A stretch of 64,000 nt of DNA from Lysobacter_C viscosus (GTDB taxonomy: Bacteria; Pseudomonadota; Gammaproteobacteria; Xanthomonadales; Xanthomonadaceae): positions 124,001-188,000 of the forward strand of contig NZ_JBJMAV010000006.1 in the NCBI RefSeq assembly GCF_046600715.1, read 5' to 3'. Below the pieces are notes generated by a model. The model was not told where the DNA came from, did not search any database, and saw nothing but the letters and a program-made list of their open reading frames with translations. A program made the translations under genes and the position numbers. Of this stretch, positions 1 to 8,179 are shown in pieces. Within the stretch, counting starts at the first letter, position 1. Every line of letters begins with the position of its first letter.

Positions 1-163
1 GGACGAGCTGTACGACCGCCACGTCAACCTGGTCTGCACCGCCGCCGCCGCGCCGACCGACCTCTACACGGGGCGCAAGCTGACGGGTGCGTTCGAGCGC
101 ACCGCCTCGCGCCTGGTCGAAATGCAGTCGGCCGACTACCTCGCCCTGGAGCACCGCGGCTGA
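1..163 (+). CDS. zapE: ZapE/AFG1-family ATPase, C-terminal fragment
   Basis: Only the last 53 codons are present; the frame is open from base 2 and stops at TGA 161-163. The translated end reads DELYDRHVNLVCTAAAAP, then LYTGRKLTGAFERTASRL and VEMQSADYLALEHRG. This matches the typical tail of the AFG1/ZapE P-loop ATPases, which bind the division ring in E. coli. The Walker motifs lie upstream of the window and cannot be checked, so the family call rests on this tail alone. The HAD phosphatase gene follows 18 bp downstream on the same strand. Confidence 0.75.
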   Translation, partial: DELYDRHVNLVCTAAAAPTDLYTGRKLTGAFERTASRLVEMQSADYLALEHRG

Positions 164-181
164 CCGCACGGAACCTTGCGC

Positions 182-805
182 ATGGACCTGGCGCTGTTCG
201 ACTTCGACGGCACGATCACCACCCGTGAGACCTTCCCGGACTTCGTCCGGCGTGCGGTGCCGCCCGGCCGGCAGCGCTGGGGTGGCGCGCTGCTGGCACC
301 GCTGGTCGCCGGCTACCGCCTGGGGCTGGTGCCCGGCACGACGGTGCGCGCGGCAATCGTGCGGATCGGCCTGAAGGGCCTGCCGTGGGTGGAATTGGAG
401 GCGCACGGGGAGGCGTTCGCGCGACAGGTGCTGGCGCAGGCCCTGCGCGTCGACGCAATGCGCCGCGTGGACTGGCATCGCGAGCGCGGCGACACGGTGG
501 TGGTGGTGTCCGGCGCGCTCGACGCCTACCTGCGCCCGTGGTGCGAGTCGCACGCGCTGCCGGTCCTGTGCTCGGCGCTCGAAGTCTCCGACGGCCGCCT
601 GACCGGTCGCTACGACGGGCCGCAATGCGTCCTCGAGGAGAAGGCCCGCCGGGTGCGTGCCAACTACGATCCCGGCCGCTTCGAGCGCATCCATGCCTAC
701 GGCGACACGCCCGAGGACGCACCCTTGCTGGCGATGGCACACGAGCGCTGGTACCGCGGCCGGCGGGTCGGCGCGGGCGGCAGCCCGTTGTCCGGGCAGG
801 CCTGA
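182..805 (+). CDS. HAD-IB family hydrolase (phosphoserine-phosphatase-like)
   Basis: The protein of about 207 residues starts with the HAD motif I FDFDGT near residue 9, whose first Asp is the phosphoryl acceptor. It ends with a motif III/IV-like GDTPEDAPLL near residue 175, which binds Mg2+. The layout and length match subfamily IB phosphatases related to SerB, with the cap inserted after motif I. The substrate cannot be read from the sequence. ATG 182 is preferred; an in-frame TTG two codons upstream (176) is possible. The gene sits closely behind the zapE-like gene and converges on the flavoprotein gene with about 25 bp between the stops. Confidence 0.8.
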   Translation: MDLALFDFDGTITTRETFPDFVRRAVPPGRQRWGGALLAPLVAGYRLGLVPGTTVRAAIVRIGLKGLPWVELEAHGEAFARQVLAQALRVDAMRRVDWHRERGDTVVVVSGALDAYLRPWCESHALPVLCSALEVSDGRLTGRYDGPQCVLEEKARRVRANYDPGRFERIHAYGDTPEDAPLLAMAHERWYRGRRVGAGGSPLSGQA

Positions 806-829
806 CCACCTCGCTCCGATACCACGGGG

Positions 830-1876
830 CTAGTCTTCGGCGCTGGCGGGGGCCGTCTGTTCCCGGAAGTTGCGCGGCAGGCGGTTGTGGATATCGGTGG
901 CGGCGATCGCGGCATGGCCGACGGCGACGCTGATCTGGTTGAGGGCGCTGACGATGTCGCCGATCGCATACAGGCCCTCGACGCTGGTCTGCATCTTCTC
1001 GTCCACCAGCAGCTCCTCGTTGTCATCGACCTTCGCGCCCAGCGCCACCGCAAGCCCGGACTGGGCGTTGCCGCCGAGCACGGGATAGAGGGTCTCGAAA
1101 TCGAGCCCGGTGCCGTCCCCGAACGTGACCCTGCACCCGTTGCCGGCGACGTGGGCGATGTGGCGCGGCACCGCGAGTACTTCGATGCCCGCCTCACGGG
1201 CCAGCCGGGCGCAGGCTTCGGAAGGTTCGCCGGCTTCGCTGGGCAGGGCGGCGACGCTGCGCGAGAAGCTGCGCAGGAACGCGGCGTGGCGGACGGCCTC
1301 GTCGACCGTGCCGTACACCGCGATGCGCTCGTCGCTGGCCTCGTAGCCATCGCACACCGCGCACAGCCGCACCGCGCCGCGGTCGATCGCCGCCTCCAGG
1401 TCGTCCACCGGTGGCATCACGTCGACGATGCCGGTGGCCAGCAGCACGGTGCGCGCCTTCCAGCGCCTGCCATCCTCGGCGGTGGCGACGAAGTACGCGC
1501 CGCTGCCCCCGTCTTTTCCGTCGCCCGGCTCGCGTCGCAGGCAGGCGATGCGGCCCTGTTCGATGTCCGCTCCGTAGCCCCGCGCCTGTTCGCGCAGCTT
1601 GCCCAGCAGCTCGTCGCCGCCGACTCCGAACGGAAACCCGGGGCAGTTGTGGCTGGTGGGGATCCAGCGCGCCCGGCTGCGGCCGCCATCGACCACCGCG
1701 ATCCGGCGGTGGAAGCGGCACAGGTAGGTGGCCGCGGTCAGGCCGGCGGGACCCGCACCGATGATCAGCGCATCCTGGACCGGATCATCCTGGTGCGAGC
1801 CTTCCTCGTTCGAGCCTTCCCGGAGCAGGCCCTGCTGGTGTGGGCCTTCCTGGTTCGGGTCTTGGGGAGTCGACAT
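830..1876 (-). CDS. Thioredoxin-reductase-like NAD(P)/FAD oxidoreductase
   Basis: The protein of 348 residues has an FAD-binding GAGPAG motif near residue 40, a redox pair CAVCDG near residues 170-173, and a C-terminal FAD motif YAIGDIVSALNQISVA. This is the order found in class II flavoproteins such as thioredoxin reductase and AhpF. The CxxC is intact, so a disulfide-reductase role is plausible, but the partner is unknown. ATG 1876 is chosen because GAGGG precedes it on the minus strand; the frame itself stays open much further upstream. The first 35 residues are a hydrophilic tail of degenerate 5-residue units rich in Gln, Glu and Gly, unusual for the family. Confidence 0.85.
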   Translation of the reverse strand: MSTPQDPNQEGPHQQGLLREGSNEEGSHQDDPVQDALIIGAGPAGLTAATYLCRFHRRIAVVDGGRSRARWIPTSHNCPGFPFGVGGDELLGKLREQARGYGADIEQGRIACLRREPGDGKDGGSGAYFVATAEDGRRWKARTVLLATGIVDVMPPVDDLEAAIDRGAVRLCAVCDGYEASDERIAVYGTVDEAVRHAAFLRSFSRSVAALPSEAGEPSEACARLAREAGIEVLAVPRHIAHVAGNGCRVTFGDGTGLDFETLYPVLGGNAQSGLAVALGAKVDDNEELLVDEKMQTSVEGLYAIGDIVSALNQISVAVGHAAIAATDIHNRLPRNFREQTAPASAED

Positions 1877-1987
1877 CCGGTGGCCCTCGGCGGTGGTCGT
1901 GCACTGCAGCACGGGTGCGGTGGCGGGGCCGTGTAGGGCCGGGCGGGTTGGACTAAGGTAGGCGGACGCCGCCCTCCAGGACCTGCC

Positions 1988-3391
1988 ATGCCCCTGCGCC
2001 TGCCGCTCACCGTCGCCTGCTGCCTTGCCCTCGCCCTTGCCACACCCGTCGCGGGCGCCGCCGAACCGGCGCCGCCGGCGGGCGACGCGCGCCTGTACGC
2101 CATCGGCACCGCGCCGTCGGCCCGCCGCATCGAGGCCGATATCCGCAAGCTGGTGTCTTTCGGCACCCGCCACACGCTGTCGGAAACCGAGTCCGACACC
2201 CGCGGCATCGGCGCGGCGCGGCGGTGGATCTTCGAGGAGTTCCAGCGCATCTCGCGCGGCTGCGGCGGCTGCCTGGAGGTGAAGTACGTCAGCGACACGG
2301 TCGCCGGCGAAACGCGCATCCCCGACCCGGTCGAGGTGGTCAGCGTCATCGCCATCCAGCGCGGCACCGCCGACCCCGGGCGTTACGTGATCATGAGTGG
2401 CGACATCGATTCGCGCGTCACCGACGTGATGGACTACACCTCCGACTCGCCCGGTGCCAACGACAACGCGTCCGGCGTGGCCGGTACGCTGGAGGCCGCG
2501 CGGGTGCTGTCGAAGCACCGGTTCAACGGCTCCATCGTCTATGCCGCACTGGCCGGCGAGGAGCAGGGCCTGTTCGGCGGCAAGATCCTCGCCGAGCAGG
2601 CGCAGAAGGAGGGCTGGCGCATCGAGGCGGTGCTCAACAACGACATGATCGGCAACATCACCGGCATCAATGGCGTGACCGACAACACCACCGCCCGCGT
2701 GTTCGCCGAGGGCACGCGTGCCACCGAAACCGAAGAGGAGGCGCGTGCACGGCGCTTCACCGGAGGCGAGGTCGATTCGCCCACGCGCAACCTGGCCCGC
2801 TATGTCGACCGCATGGCCGACCTGTACATCCCCAACCTGGACGTGATGATGATCTACCGGCTGGACCGGTTCGGCCGCGGCGGCCACCACCGCCCGTTCA
2901 ACGACCTGGGCTACCCGGCGGTGCGGATCATGGAGACCAACGAGCACTACGACCGCCAGCACCAGGACCTGCGCACCGAGGACGGCGTGGTCTATGGCGA
3001 CACCATCGACGGCGTCGACTTCGACTACGCGGCCAAGTTGACCGCGCTCAACGCAGTGAGCCTGGCGGGCATGGCCTGGGCCCCTCCGCCGCCGGCCGGG
3101 GTCACCATCGAGGGCGCCGTGTCCGCCAACACCACGCTCAAGTGGACGCGCCCGCCCACCGCTCTGGCGCCCAACCTGGCCGGCTACCGCGTCCACTGGC
3201 GCCTGACCACCGAGCCGCAGTGGAGCCGCAGCGTGTACGTGGGCAACGTCGGCGAGCACACGCTGGAGAACGTGGTGATCGACAACTACTTCTTCGGCGT
3301 GTCGGCGGTCGGCACCGACGGCAGCGAAAGCCCGGTGGTGTTCCCGGGCGCGGCCGGCAGCTTCGGCGGCTACGCGGCGACCGCCCACTGA
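1988..3391 (+). CDS. Secreted M28-family zinc peptidase with C-terminal Fn3-like domain
   Basis: The protein of 467 residues has a signal peptide (residues 1-24, ending AGA) and an M28 aminopeptidase-type catalytic domain. Visible M28 motifs are PGANDNASG near residue 158 (bridging Asp), GEEQG near 191 (catalytic Glu and Glu ligand), NNDMIG near 219 (Asp ligand) and GGHHRPF near 300 (His ligand). Where the family usually has HxD, this protein reads GDIDSR (about 139-141), so the first zinc His appears to be Asp. Residues from about 365 on (TLKWTRPP, GYRVHWRL, FGVSAVGTDGSES) look like a fibronectin type III domain. It is probably periplasmic or secreted; the substrate is unknown. Confidence 0.85.
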   Translation: MPLRLPLTVACCLALALATPVAGAAEPAPPAGDARLYAIGTAPSARRIEADIRKLVSFGTRHTLSETESDTRGIGAARRWIFEEFQRISRGCGGCLEVKYVSDTVAGETRIPDPVEVVSVIAIQRGTADPGRYVIMSGDIDSRVTDVMDYTSDSPGANDNASGVAGTLEAARVLSKHRFNGSIVYAALAGEEQGLFGGKILAEQAQKEGWRIEAVLNNDMIGNITGINGVTDNTTARVFAEGTRATETEEEARARRFTGGEVDSPTRNLARYVDRMADLYIPNLDVMMIYRLDRFGRGGHHRPFNDLGYPAVRIMETNEHYDRQHQDLRTEDGVVYGDTIDGVDFDYAAKLTALNAVSLAGMAWAPPPPAGVTIEGAVSANTTLKWTRPPTALAPNLAGYRVHWRLTTEPQWSRSVYVGNVGEHTLENVVIDNYFFGVSAVGTDGSESPVVFPGAAGSFGGYAATAH

Positions 3392-3394
3392 CCG

Positions 3395-3668
3395 GTGCCC
3401 ACCGCCGGGAGCGGCGCCACGCGCGGCGCGCGCGAGACCTTCGTTGCCCTTCCTGCGCCTGGGCCTGATCGCGTCCGGGGGACCGATCGCGCACATCGGC
3501 TACCTGCGCGACGAATTCGTCGCGCGGCGCCGCTGGCTGGACGAAGCGCGCTTCGCGCGACTGCTCGCGCCGTGCCAGTGCCTGCCCGGCACGGCACGGC
3601 ACGGCGAGCAGCCAGCCGGTTTCGCGATCGGCCTGCACCGCGCCGGACTGCGCGGTGCGCTGGCGGCG
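3395..3668 (+). pseudogene. chrA: Decayed 5' fragment of chromate transporter chrA
   Basis: From TTG 3444 the reading frame gives FLRLGLIASGGPIAHIGY, then LRDEFVARRRWLDEARFARL and later GFAIGLHRAGLRGALAAL. This is the amino-terminal signature of ChrA (CHR) transporters. The expected lead-in ARETFVAL is one frame away (GTG 3395 frame), so a frameshift lies near 3449. In the normally conserved CQFLPGPASSQVG segment a triple GGCAC repeat (about 3589-3603) has thrown SSQ into another frame. Similarity ends at the egtD stop (3669), so more than three quarters of a normal ChrA (about 400 residues) is missing. This is best read as a non-functional remnant. Confidence 0.7.
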
Positions 3669-4646
3669 CTACGCGGGCTGCAGCAGGCGCAGGCCGAACC
3701 AGTCGTCGGCGTCGTTCCAGCGCTGCACCACCTTCAGCCCGGCGCGGGCAGCGAGGTCTTCGAAACGCGCGTCGGTGTACTTGTGGCTGTACTCGACGAG
3801 CATCTCCTCGCCCTTTCCGAATTCGAAGGCCCGCCCGTCCACCGTGGCCGACTGCGCGCGCTGCGAGACCAGGAACGTCTCGATCCGCCCGCGTTCGCGC
3901 GAGTACACCGCGCGGTGGCGGAAGCCCTCCAGGTCGAAGTCGCTGCCGATCTCGCGGTTCAGCCGCACCAGCAGGTTGAGGGTGAACTCGGCGGTGACCC
4001 CGGCCGCGTCGTTGTAGGCCGCCTCCAGCACCGCGACGTCCTTCTCCAGGTCGACGCCGATCAACGCCTGGCCATTGCCACCCATGGTCTGCCGCATCGA
4101 GCACATCAGCGCCACCGCCTCGTCGTTGGTGAAATTTCCCAGCGTGGAGCCGGGGAAGAACACCAGGGTGTGGCCCGGCTCGCGCTGCGGCTCGGGCAGG
4201 TCGACCGGTTGGGTGAAGTCCGCGCACACCGGCAGCATCTCGATGCCGGGGAAGGCCTCGGCCAGGCGTTCGGTCGCGGCCAGCACCGTGGTGCGCGAGA
4301 TCTCGATCGGCGTGTATGCGACGGGGTCGGCGAGGCCTTCCAGCAGTTGCAGCGTCTTGCGCCCGCTGCCGCTGCCGTACTCGACCACGTGCGCGTGCGG
4401 CCCGACCGCATCGGCAATCCCGACGATCGCCGCATCCAGCAGCGCGATCTCCACCCGGGTGGGGTAGTACTCGGGCTGGCGGGTGATCGCTTCGAACAGC
4501 TCCGAGCCGCGCGCGTCGTAGAAGTACTTCGACGGCAGTCGCTTGGGCGAGGCAGACAACCCGGCGAGCGCGTCGCCGGTGATGTCGTCCGGGGTGGGTC
4601 GCAGGTCGGTCAGGGGAGCCATCGTGGCAGTCGTCACAGCGTTCAT
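3669..4646 (-). CDS. egtD: L-histidine N-alpha-methyltransferase (ergothioneine)
   Basis: EgtD trimethylates histidine to hercynine using S-adenosylmethionine, the first step of ergothioneine synthesis. The 325-residue protein has the family length (about 320). It shows the substrate-side motif TRQPEYYPTR near residue 56, the SAM-binding VEYGSGSGRKT near 88-98, FPGSTLGNF near 165, and GVDLEKD. It lies 8 bp downstream of egtB on the same strand, so the two are almost certainly co-transcribed. An in-frame ATG at 4622 could be an alternative start. The stop codon abuts the chrA remnant on the opposite strand. Confidence 0.95.
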   Translation of the reverse strand: MNAVTTATMAPLTDLRPTPDDITGDALAGLSASPKRLPSKYFYDARGSELFEAITRQPEYYPTRVEIALLDAAIVGIADAVGPHAHVVEYGSGSGRKTLQLLEGLADPVAYTPIEISRTTVLAATERLAEAFPGIEMLPVCADFTQPVDLPEPQREPGHTLVFFPGSTLGNFTNDEAVALMCSMRQTMGGNGQALIGVDLEKDVAVLEAAYNDAAGVTAEFTLNLLVRLNREIGSDFDLEGFRHRAVYSRERGRIETFLVSQRAQSATVDGRAFEFGKGEEMLVEYSHKYTDARFEDLAARAGLKVVQRWNDADDWFGLRLLQPA

Positions 4647-4654
4647 TGCGTCCT

Positions 4655-5971
4655 TCAGCACAGGTCCCTGGCCAACCGCAGGCCAGAGAACTGCCAACGG
4701 TCGGGTGGGTGGAAAAAGTTGCGGTAGCTGGCACGCACATGGCCCGGCGGGGTGGCGCAGCTGCCACCGCGCAGCACCCACTGCCCGCACATGAACTTGC
4801 CGTTGTACTCGCCGAGCGAGCCGGGCAGCGCACGGAAGCCCGGGTACGGCATGTAGGCGCTGGAGGTCCACTCCCAGACGTCGCCGAACAGCTGGCGCGT
4901 GCCCTTTCCGCTGCTGGCCGACCGCGGCTGCAGCCCGCCGGCATCGTCGGCGAAGTGGCCCTCGACGGCGTGCCCGCGGGCCGCGGCCTCCCATTCGAAC
5001 TCGGTCGGCAGCCGCGCGCCGGCCCAGCGTGCGTAGGCGTCCGCCTCGAAATAGCTGACGTGGCAGACCGGCGCGTGCGGGTCGATGTCGCGCATCCCCG
5101 CCAGGGTGAACTCGCGTTGCAGGCCTTCGTCCCAGTACAGCGGCCGCGACCAGCCGTCGGCCTGGATCCGCGTGAAGCCTTCGCTCATCCACAGCGCCGG
5201 GTTGCGGTAGCCGCCGTCCTCGATGAAGGCGCGGTACTCGCCGTTGGTCACCGGGCGGCTGGCCAGCGCGTGCGCGGGCACCAGCACGCGGTGGCGCGGG
5301 GACTCGTTGTCGTAGGCGAAGGCTGCGACGTGCGGCCATGCCGGCGCACCGAGCTCGACGATGCTCTCGTCCGACTCGATCCATTCCAGCGGCTGGTCTC
5401 GACCCGCGGTCACCGGCAGGTCGTCGCGATATGCCGGCTTGAGCGGGTTGCACCAGAACGCGTGCTTGATGTCGGTCAGCAGCAGTTCCTGGTGCTGCTG
5501 CTCGTGGTGCGTTCCCAGCAGCACGGCCTGGCGCGCGTGGGCGTCCAGGTCGACGCGCTGCAGGCGTTCGCGCATGCGTGCATCGACTTCGCGCCGGTAA
5601 TCGAGCACGTGCGCCAGCGAAGGCCGCGTCACCAGCCCCCGGTGCGGGCGGGCGTGCATGGTGCCAACGCTCTGGTAGTAGCTGTTGAACAGGTAATCGA
5701 AGTCGGTGTCGAACGGTGTATAGCCTTCGCGGGCGGCCAGCACGAAGCGCTCGAAGAACCATGTCGTATGCGCCAGGTGCCACTTGGCCGGGCTGCAATC
5801 GTCCATGCTCTGGACCTGCGCATCCTCGGCTGACAGCGGCGCGGCCAGGGCCTGGCTGCGCGCGCGGACCTGCTCGAAACGCCCGGCAAGGTCCGCCACG
5901 TCCGGCGGGCGGCGCCCGGCATCGGGATCGTGCGGCGAGGGTGGCGCAGAGGGTACGGAGGACAACGACAT
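4655..5971 (-). CDS. egtB: Ergothioneine synthase EgtB (non-heme iron sulfoxide synthase)
   Basis: EgtB joins hercynine to a thiol donor (cysteine or gamma-glutamylcysteine) with O2, giving a sulfoxide. The 438-residue protein has a DinB-like N-terminal part with the iron-binding histidines: AHTTWFFE around residue 68 and HHEQQHQE around 155-162. A C-terminal formylglycine-synthase-like (FGE-sulfatase) domain follows, with NGEYRAFIEDGG, PTEFEWEAAARG, GDVWEWT and LRGGSC. ATG 5971 starts MSLSSVPS. It is the first gene of an egtB-egtD pair; no egtA or egtC is next to it, so the thiol donor is not fixed by context. Confidence 0.95.
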   Translation of the reverse strand: MSLSSVPSAPPSPHDPDAGRRPPDVADLAGRFEQVRARSQALAAPLSAEDAQVQSMDDCSPAKWHLAHTTWFFERFVLAAREGYTPFDTDFDYLFNSYYQSVGTMHARPHRGLVTRPSLAHVLDYRREVDARMRERLQRVDLDAHARQAVLLGTHHEQQHQELLLTDIKHAFWCNPLKPAYRDDLPVTAGRDQPLEWIESDESIVELGAPAWPHVAAFAYDNESPRHRVLVPAHALASRPVTNGEYRAFIEDGGYRNPALWMSEGFTRIQADGWSRPLYWDEGLQREFTLAGMRDIDPHAPVCHVSYFEADAYARWAGARLPTEFEWEAAARGHAVEGHFADDAGGLQPRSASSGKGTRQLFGDVWEWTSSAYMPYPGFRALPGSLGEYNGKFMCGQWVLRGGSCATPPGHVRASYRNFFHPPDRWQFSGLRLARDLC

Positions 5972-6073
5972 GACCGGTCGAGGATACCGGCGCACGAATC
6001 GGCAATGGTAAGGATTTCGTGATGCCGCATGCGGTGTGCGGCGTTCGATGCGCGGTGGGCTAGAGTGCCGCCG

Positions 6074-7216
6074 ATGACCGCGCCCGATGCCCCGCTGTTC
6101 GACCTGCCCGCGGGCACGGTCTATCTCGATACCGCTGCGCAGGGTCCACGCCTGCGCAGCGTGCTTGCGGCAGGCCACGGCGCGCTGGACGCCTCGAGTG
6201 CGCCATGGCGGCTGGGGCTCGAGCAGTGGCAGGCGTCGATCGAACGCGTGCGCGCGCTCGCCGCCGGTTGCTTCGACGGTGATCCCGAAGGCGTCGCGCT
6301 GGTGCCGTCGGCCGCGTACGGGTTGGCCATCGCCGCCCGCAACCTGCCGCTGGCCGCGGGCGACGCCGTCGCCGTGCTGGAGGGACAGTTTCCCTCCAAC
6401 CTGCTGTGCTGGCAGCAACGCTGCCTTGAAACCGGCGCGCGCCTGCACGCGATCCCGCGCAACGGCCCGGGGTGGACCGACGCGGTGATCGAGGCGCTGG
6501 ACCGACTGCCTTCGCTGCGCGTGCTGTCGTTGCCACACGCGTACTGGCACGACGGCCGACTGTTGGACCTCGACGCGATCAGCGCGCGCTGCCACCAGAA
6601 GGGTGTGGCGCTGGTGCTCGACCTGAGCCAGAGCCTGGGCGCGCTTCCCGCGGACCTGGTGCGCTGGGCGCCGGACTTCGTGGTCTCGGTCGGCCACAAG
6701 TGGATGCTGGGGCCGACCGGGCTGGCCTACCTGTGGGCCTCGCCGCACTGGCGCGCACACGGCGTGTCGATCGAGCACCACTGGACGGCGCGCGCGGTGG
6801 ACGACTGGCGGTTCCCGCTGGACCGGCCCGCACCCTACCGGGACGGTGCGCGCCGCTTCGACGCCGGCGGCGTCGCCGACCCGATGCGCCTGTCGATGGC
6901 CGAGGCCGCGCTCGGCCAACTGCACGACTGGGGCATGGCGTCATTGCCGGCACGGCTGGGCATGCGCACCCGCGCCCTGGATACCGCGTTGCGGGACGCC
7001 GGGCTCGAGGGGTGCTGCATGCCCGGACACGCGCCGCACTTCACCGGCGTTCGCGTGCCGCCGGACCGGATGACGGCCGTGGCTCCGGTACTGGACGCTG
7101 CCGGCATTGTCTGCACGCGCAGGCACGGGGTGGTGCGGATCGCACCCCACCTGCACGTGGACGAAGCGGCCATGCGGCGCGTGGCCGATACGCTCGCCGC
7201 CGCGCTGCACGCCTGA
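6074..7216 (+). CDS. Class V aminotransferase (PLP), possible EgtE-type C-S lyase
   Basis: The 380-residue fold-type I PLP enzyme has a likely Schiff-base lysine in GHKWMLGPTG (Lys about 209) and the cofactor Asp in VLDLSQSLG (about 183). This is the cysteine desulfurase/kynureninase/EgtE superfamily. It is transcribed divergently from egtB with only about 100 bp between the starts. In actinobacteria a PLP lyase (EgtE) cleaves the hercynylcysteine sulfoxide, so this gene is a good candidate for the last ergothioneine step; that role is inferred from position. ATG 6074 fits family N-termini better than the upstream in-frame ATG at 6029. Confidence 0.8.
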   Translation: MTAPDAPLFDLPAGTVYLDTAAQGPRLRSVLAAGHGALDASSAPWRLGLEQWQASIERVRALAAGCFDGDPEGVALVPSAAYGLAIAARNLPLAAGDAVAVLEGQFPSNLLCWQQRCLETGARLHAIPRNGPGWTDAVIEALDRLPSLRVLSLPHAYWHDGRLLDLDAISARCHQKGVALVLDLSQSLGALPADLVRWAPDFVVSVGHKWMLGPTGLAYLWASPHWRAHGVSIEHHWTARAVDDWRFPLDRPAPYRDGARRFDAGGVADPMRLSMAEAALGQLHDWGMASLPARLGMRTRALDTALRDAGLEGCCMPGHAPHFTGVRVPPDRMTAVAPVLDAAGIVCTRRHGVVRIAPHLHVDEAAMRRVADTLAAALHA

Positions 7217-7238
7217 CCGCGCCCACACGCAGCACCAA

Positions 7239-7367
7239 TGTAGGAGCGGCGGAAGTCGCGAAGGGGCGGGCGGGCTGCGCGGGCCACACCCCGGATCGCC
7301 CTGCCCGGAACCATCCGGATGATCGGGGTGATCCGGCGGCGCGATCGCGACTTACGTCGCTCCTACA
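7239..7367. repeat. REP-type palindrome pair in convergent gene gap
   Basis: The gap between the convergent aminotransferase and folE genes holds TGTAGGAGCGGCGGAAGTCG (7239 on) and, about 85 bp later, the inverted relative of the same element ending GTCGCTCCTACA (7345-7367). Each copy can fold on itself and the two can pair with each other. They are relatives of the elements found around rmuC. Their position between two stop codons is typical for REP sequences. Confidence 0.75.
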
Positions 7368-7406
7368 CCGGGAGGTGGAGATCCCAGGGCTTGGCCGGGC
7401 GCGGCC

Positions 7407-7997
7407 TCAGCGCCCCACGCCGACATCGATGAAGCGCAGGAACTCCGCGCGCGTGCGTGCATCGTCGCGGAACGCGCCGAGCATCTTGGAGGTGATCATG
7501 CTGACCCCGCGCTTGTGCACGCCGCGGGTGGTCATGCACTCGTGGGCACCTTCCACCACCACCGCGACCCCGAGCGGCTGCAGCACGTCCTGGATCACCT
7601 GCGCGATCTGTGCGGTCATCTTCTCCTGCACCTGAAGCCGTCGGGCGAAGGTTTCCACCACGCGCGCCAGCTTGCTGATGCCCACGACCTTGCCCGCCGG
7701 CAGGTAACCGACGTGCGCCTTGCCGATGATCGGTGCCATGTGGTGTTCGCAATGGCTTTCGAATTCGATGTCGCGCAACACGATCAGCTCGTCGTACCCC
7801 TCGACTTCCTCGAAGGTGCGCTTGAGGTATTCGGCCGGGTCGTCGCCGTAGCCGCTGAACCAGTCCTGGTAGGCCTTGGCCACGCGCTTGGGCGTGTCGA
7901 TGAGCCCCTCGCGGCCCGGGTCGTCGCCGGCCCAGCTGAGCAGGGTGCGCACGGCGTCTTCGGCTTGTTCGCGGGTGGGCTTGGGATGCTCTGCCAT
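7407..7997 (-). CDS. folE: GTP cyclohydrolase I
   Basis: FolE converts GTP to 7,8-dihydroneopterin triphosphate, the entry step to folate and pterin cofactors. The 196-residue protein carries the zinc-site motif SHCEHHMAP (Cys about 83, His about 86) and GAHECMTTRGVHK near 154, where the second zinc Cys lies. Other family blocks are GREGLIDTPKRVAKAY and GYLPAGKVVGISKLAR. ATG 7997 (MAEHPKPT) gives the usual length; the frame is open further upstream without a family match. A pterin product could feed phenylalanine hydroxylase (phhA), also in this window, but they are not linked. Confidence 0.97.
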   Translation of the reverse strand: MAEHPKPTREQAEDAVRTLLSWAGDDPGREGLIDTPKRVAKAYQDWFSGYGDDPAEYLKRTFEEVEGYDELIVLRDIEFESHCEHHMAPIIGKAHVGYLPAGKVVGISKLARVVETFARRLQVQEKMTAQIAQVIQDVLQPLGVAVVVEGAHECMTTRGVHKRGVSMITSKMLGAFRDDARTRAEFLRFIDVGVGR

Positions 7998-8098
7998 GGC
8001 GCATTCACGAAAGGTTATCGGGGCTTTGCATCCTACCCGACCCCCGGTACCGGCCTTTCGAGGCCCGGGGAACGCTACGTGCCAGCAACGTCGCGGTC

Positions 8099-8166
8099 CA
8101 AAAAAAAACGGAGCCGACATGCGGCTCCGTTTCCGGGATCAACGCCCCTCGCAGCGAGGGGCGTGG
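8099..8166 (-). terminator. Rho-independent terminator plus second hairpin
   Basis: On the minus strand, downstream of the glycine-zipper gene, ACGGAGCCG pairs with CGGCTCCGT (8109-8131) and is followed by an unbroken T run (A8 at 8101-8108 on the plus strand). This is a textbook intrinsic terminator for that gene. A second GC-rich hairpin, CGCCCCTC/GAGGGGCG (8142-8163), lies between it and the stop codon. Confidence 0.85.
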
Positions 8167-8179
8167 TCAAGCGGCTGGA

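Noticed and set aside
1877..3496. Upstream extension of the thioredoxin-reductase-like frame through the M28 gene
   Set aside because: The extension is antisense to a clear secreted peptidase and lacks any motif; a ribosome site supports the start at 1876.
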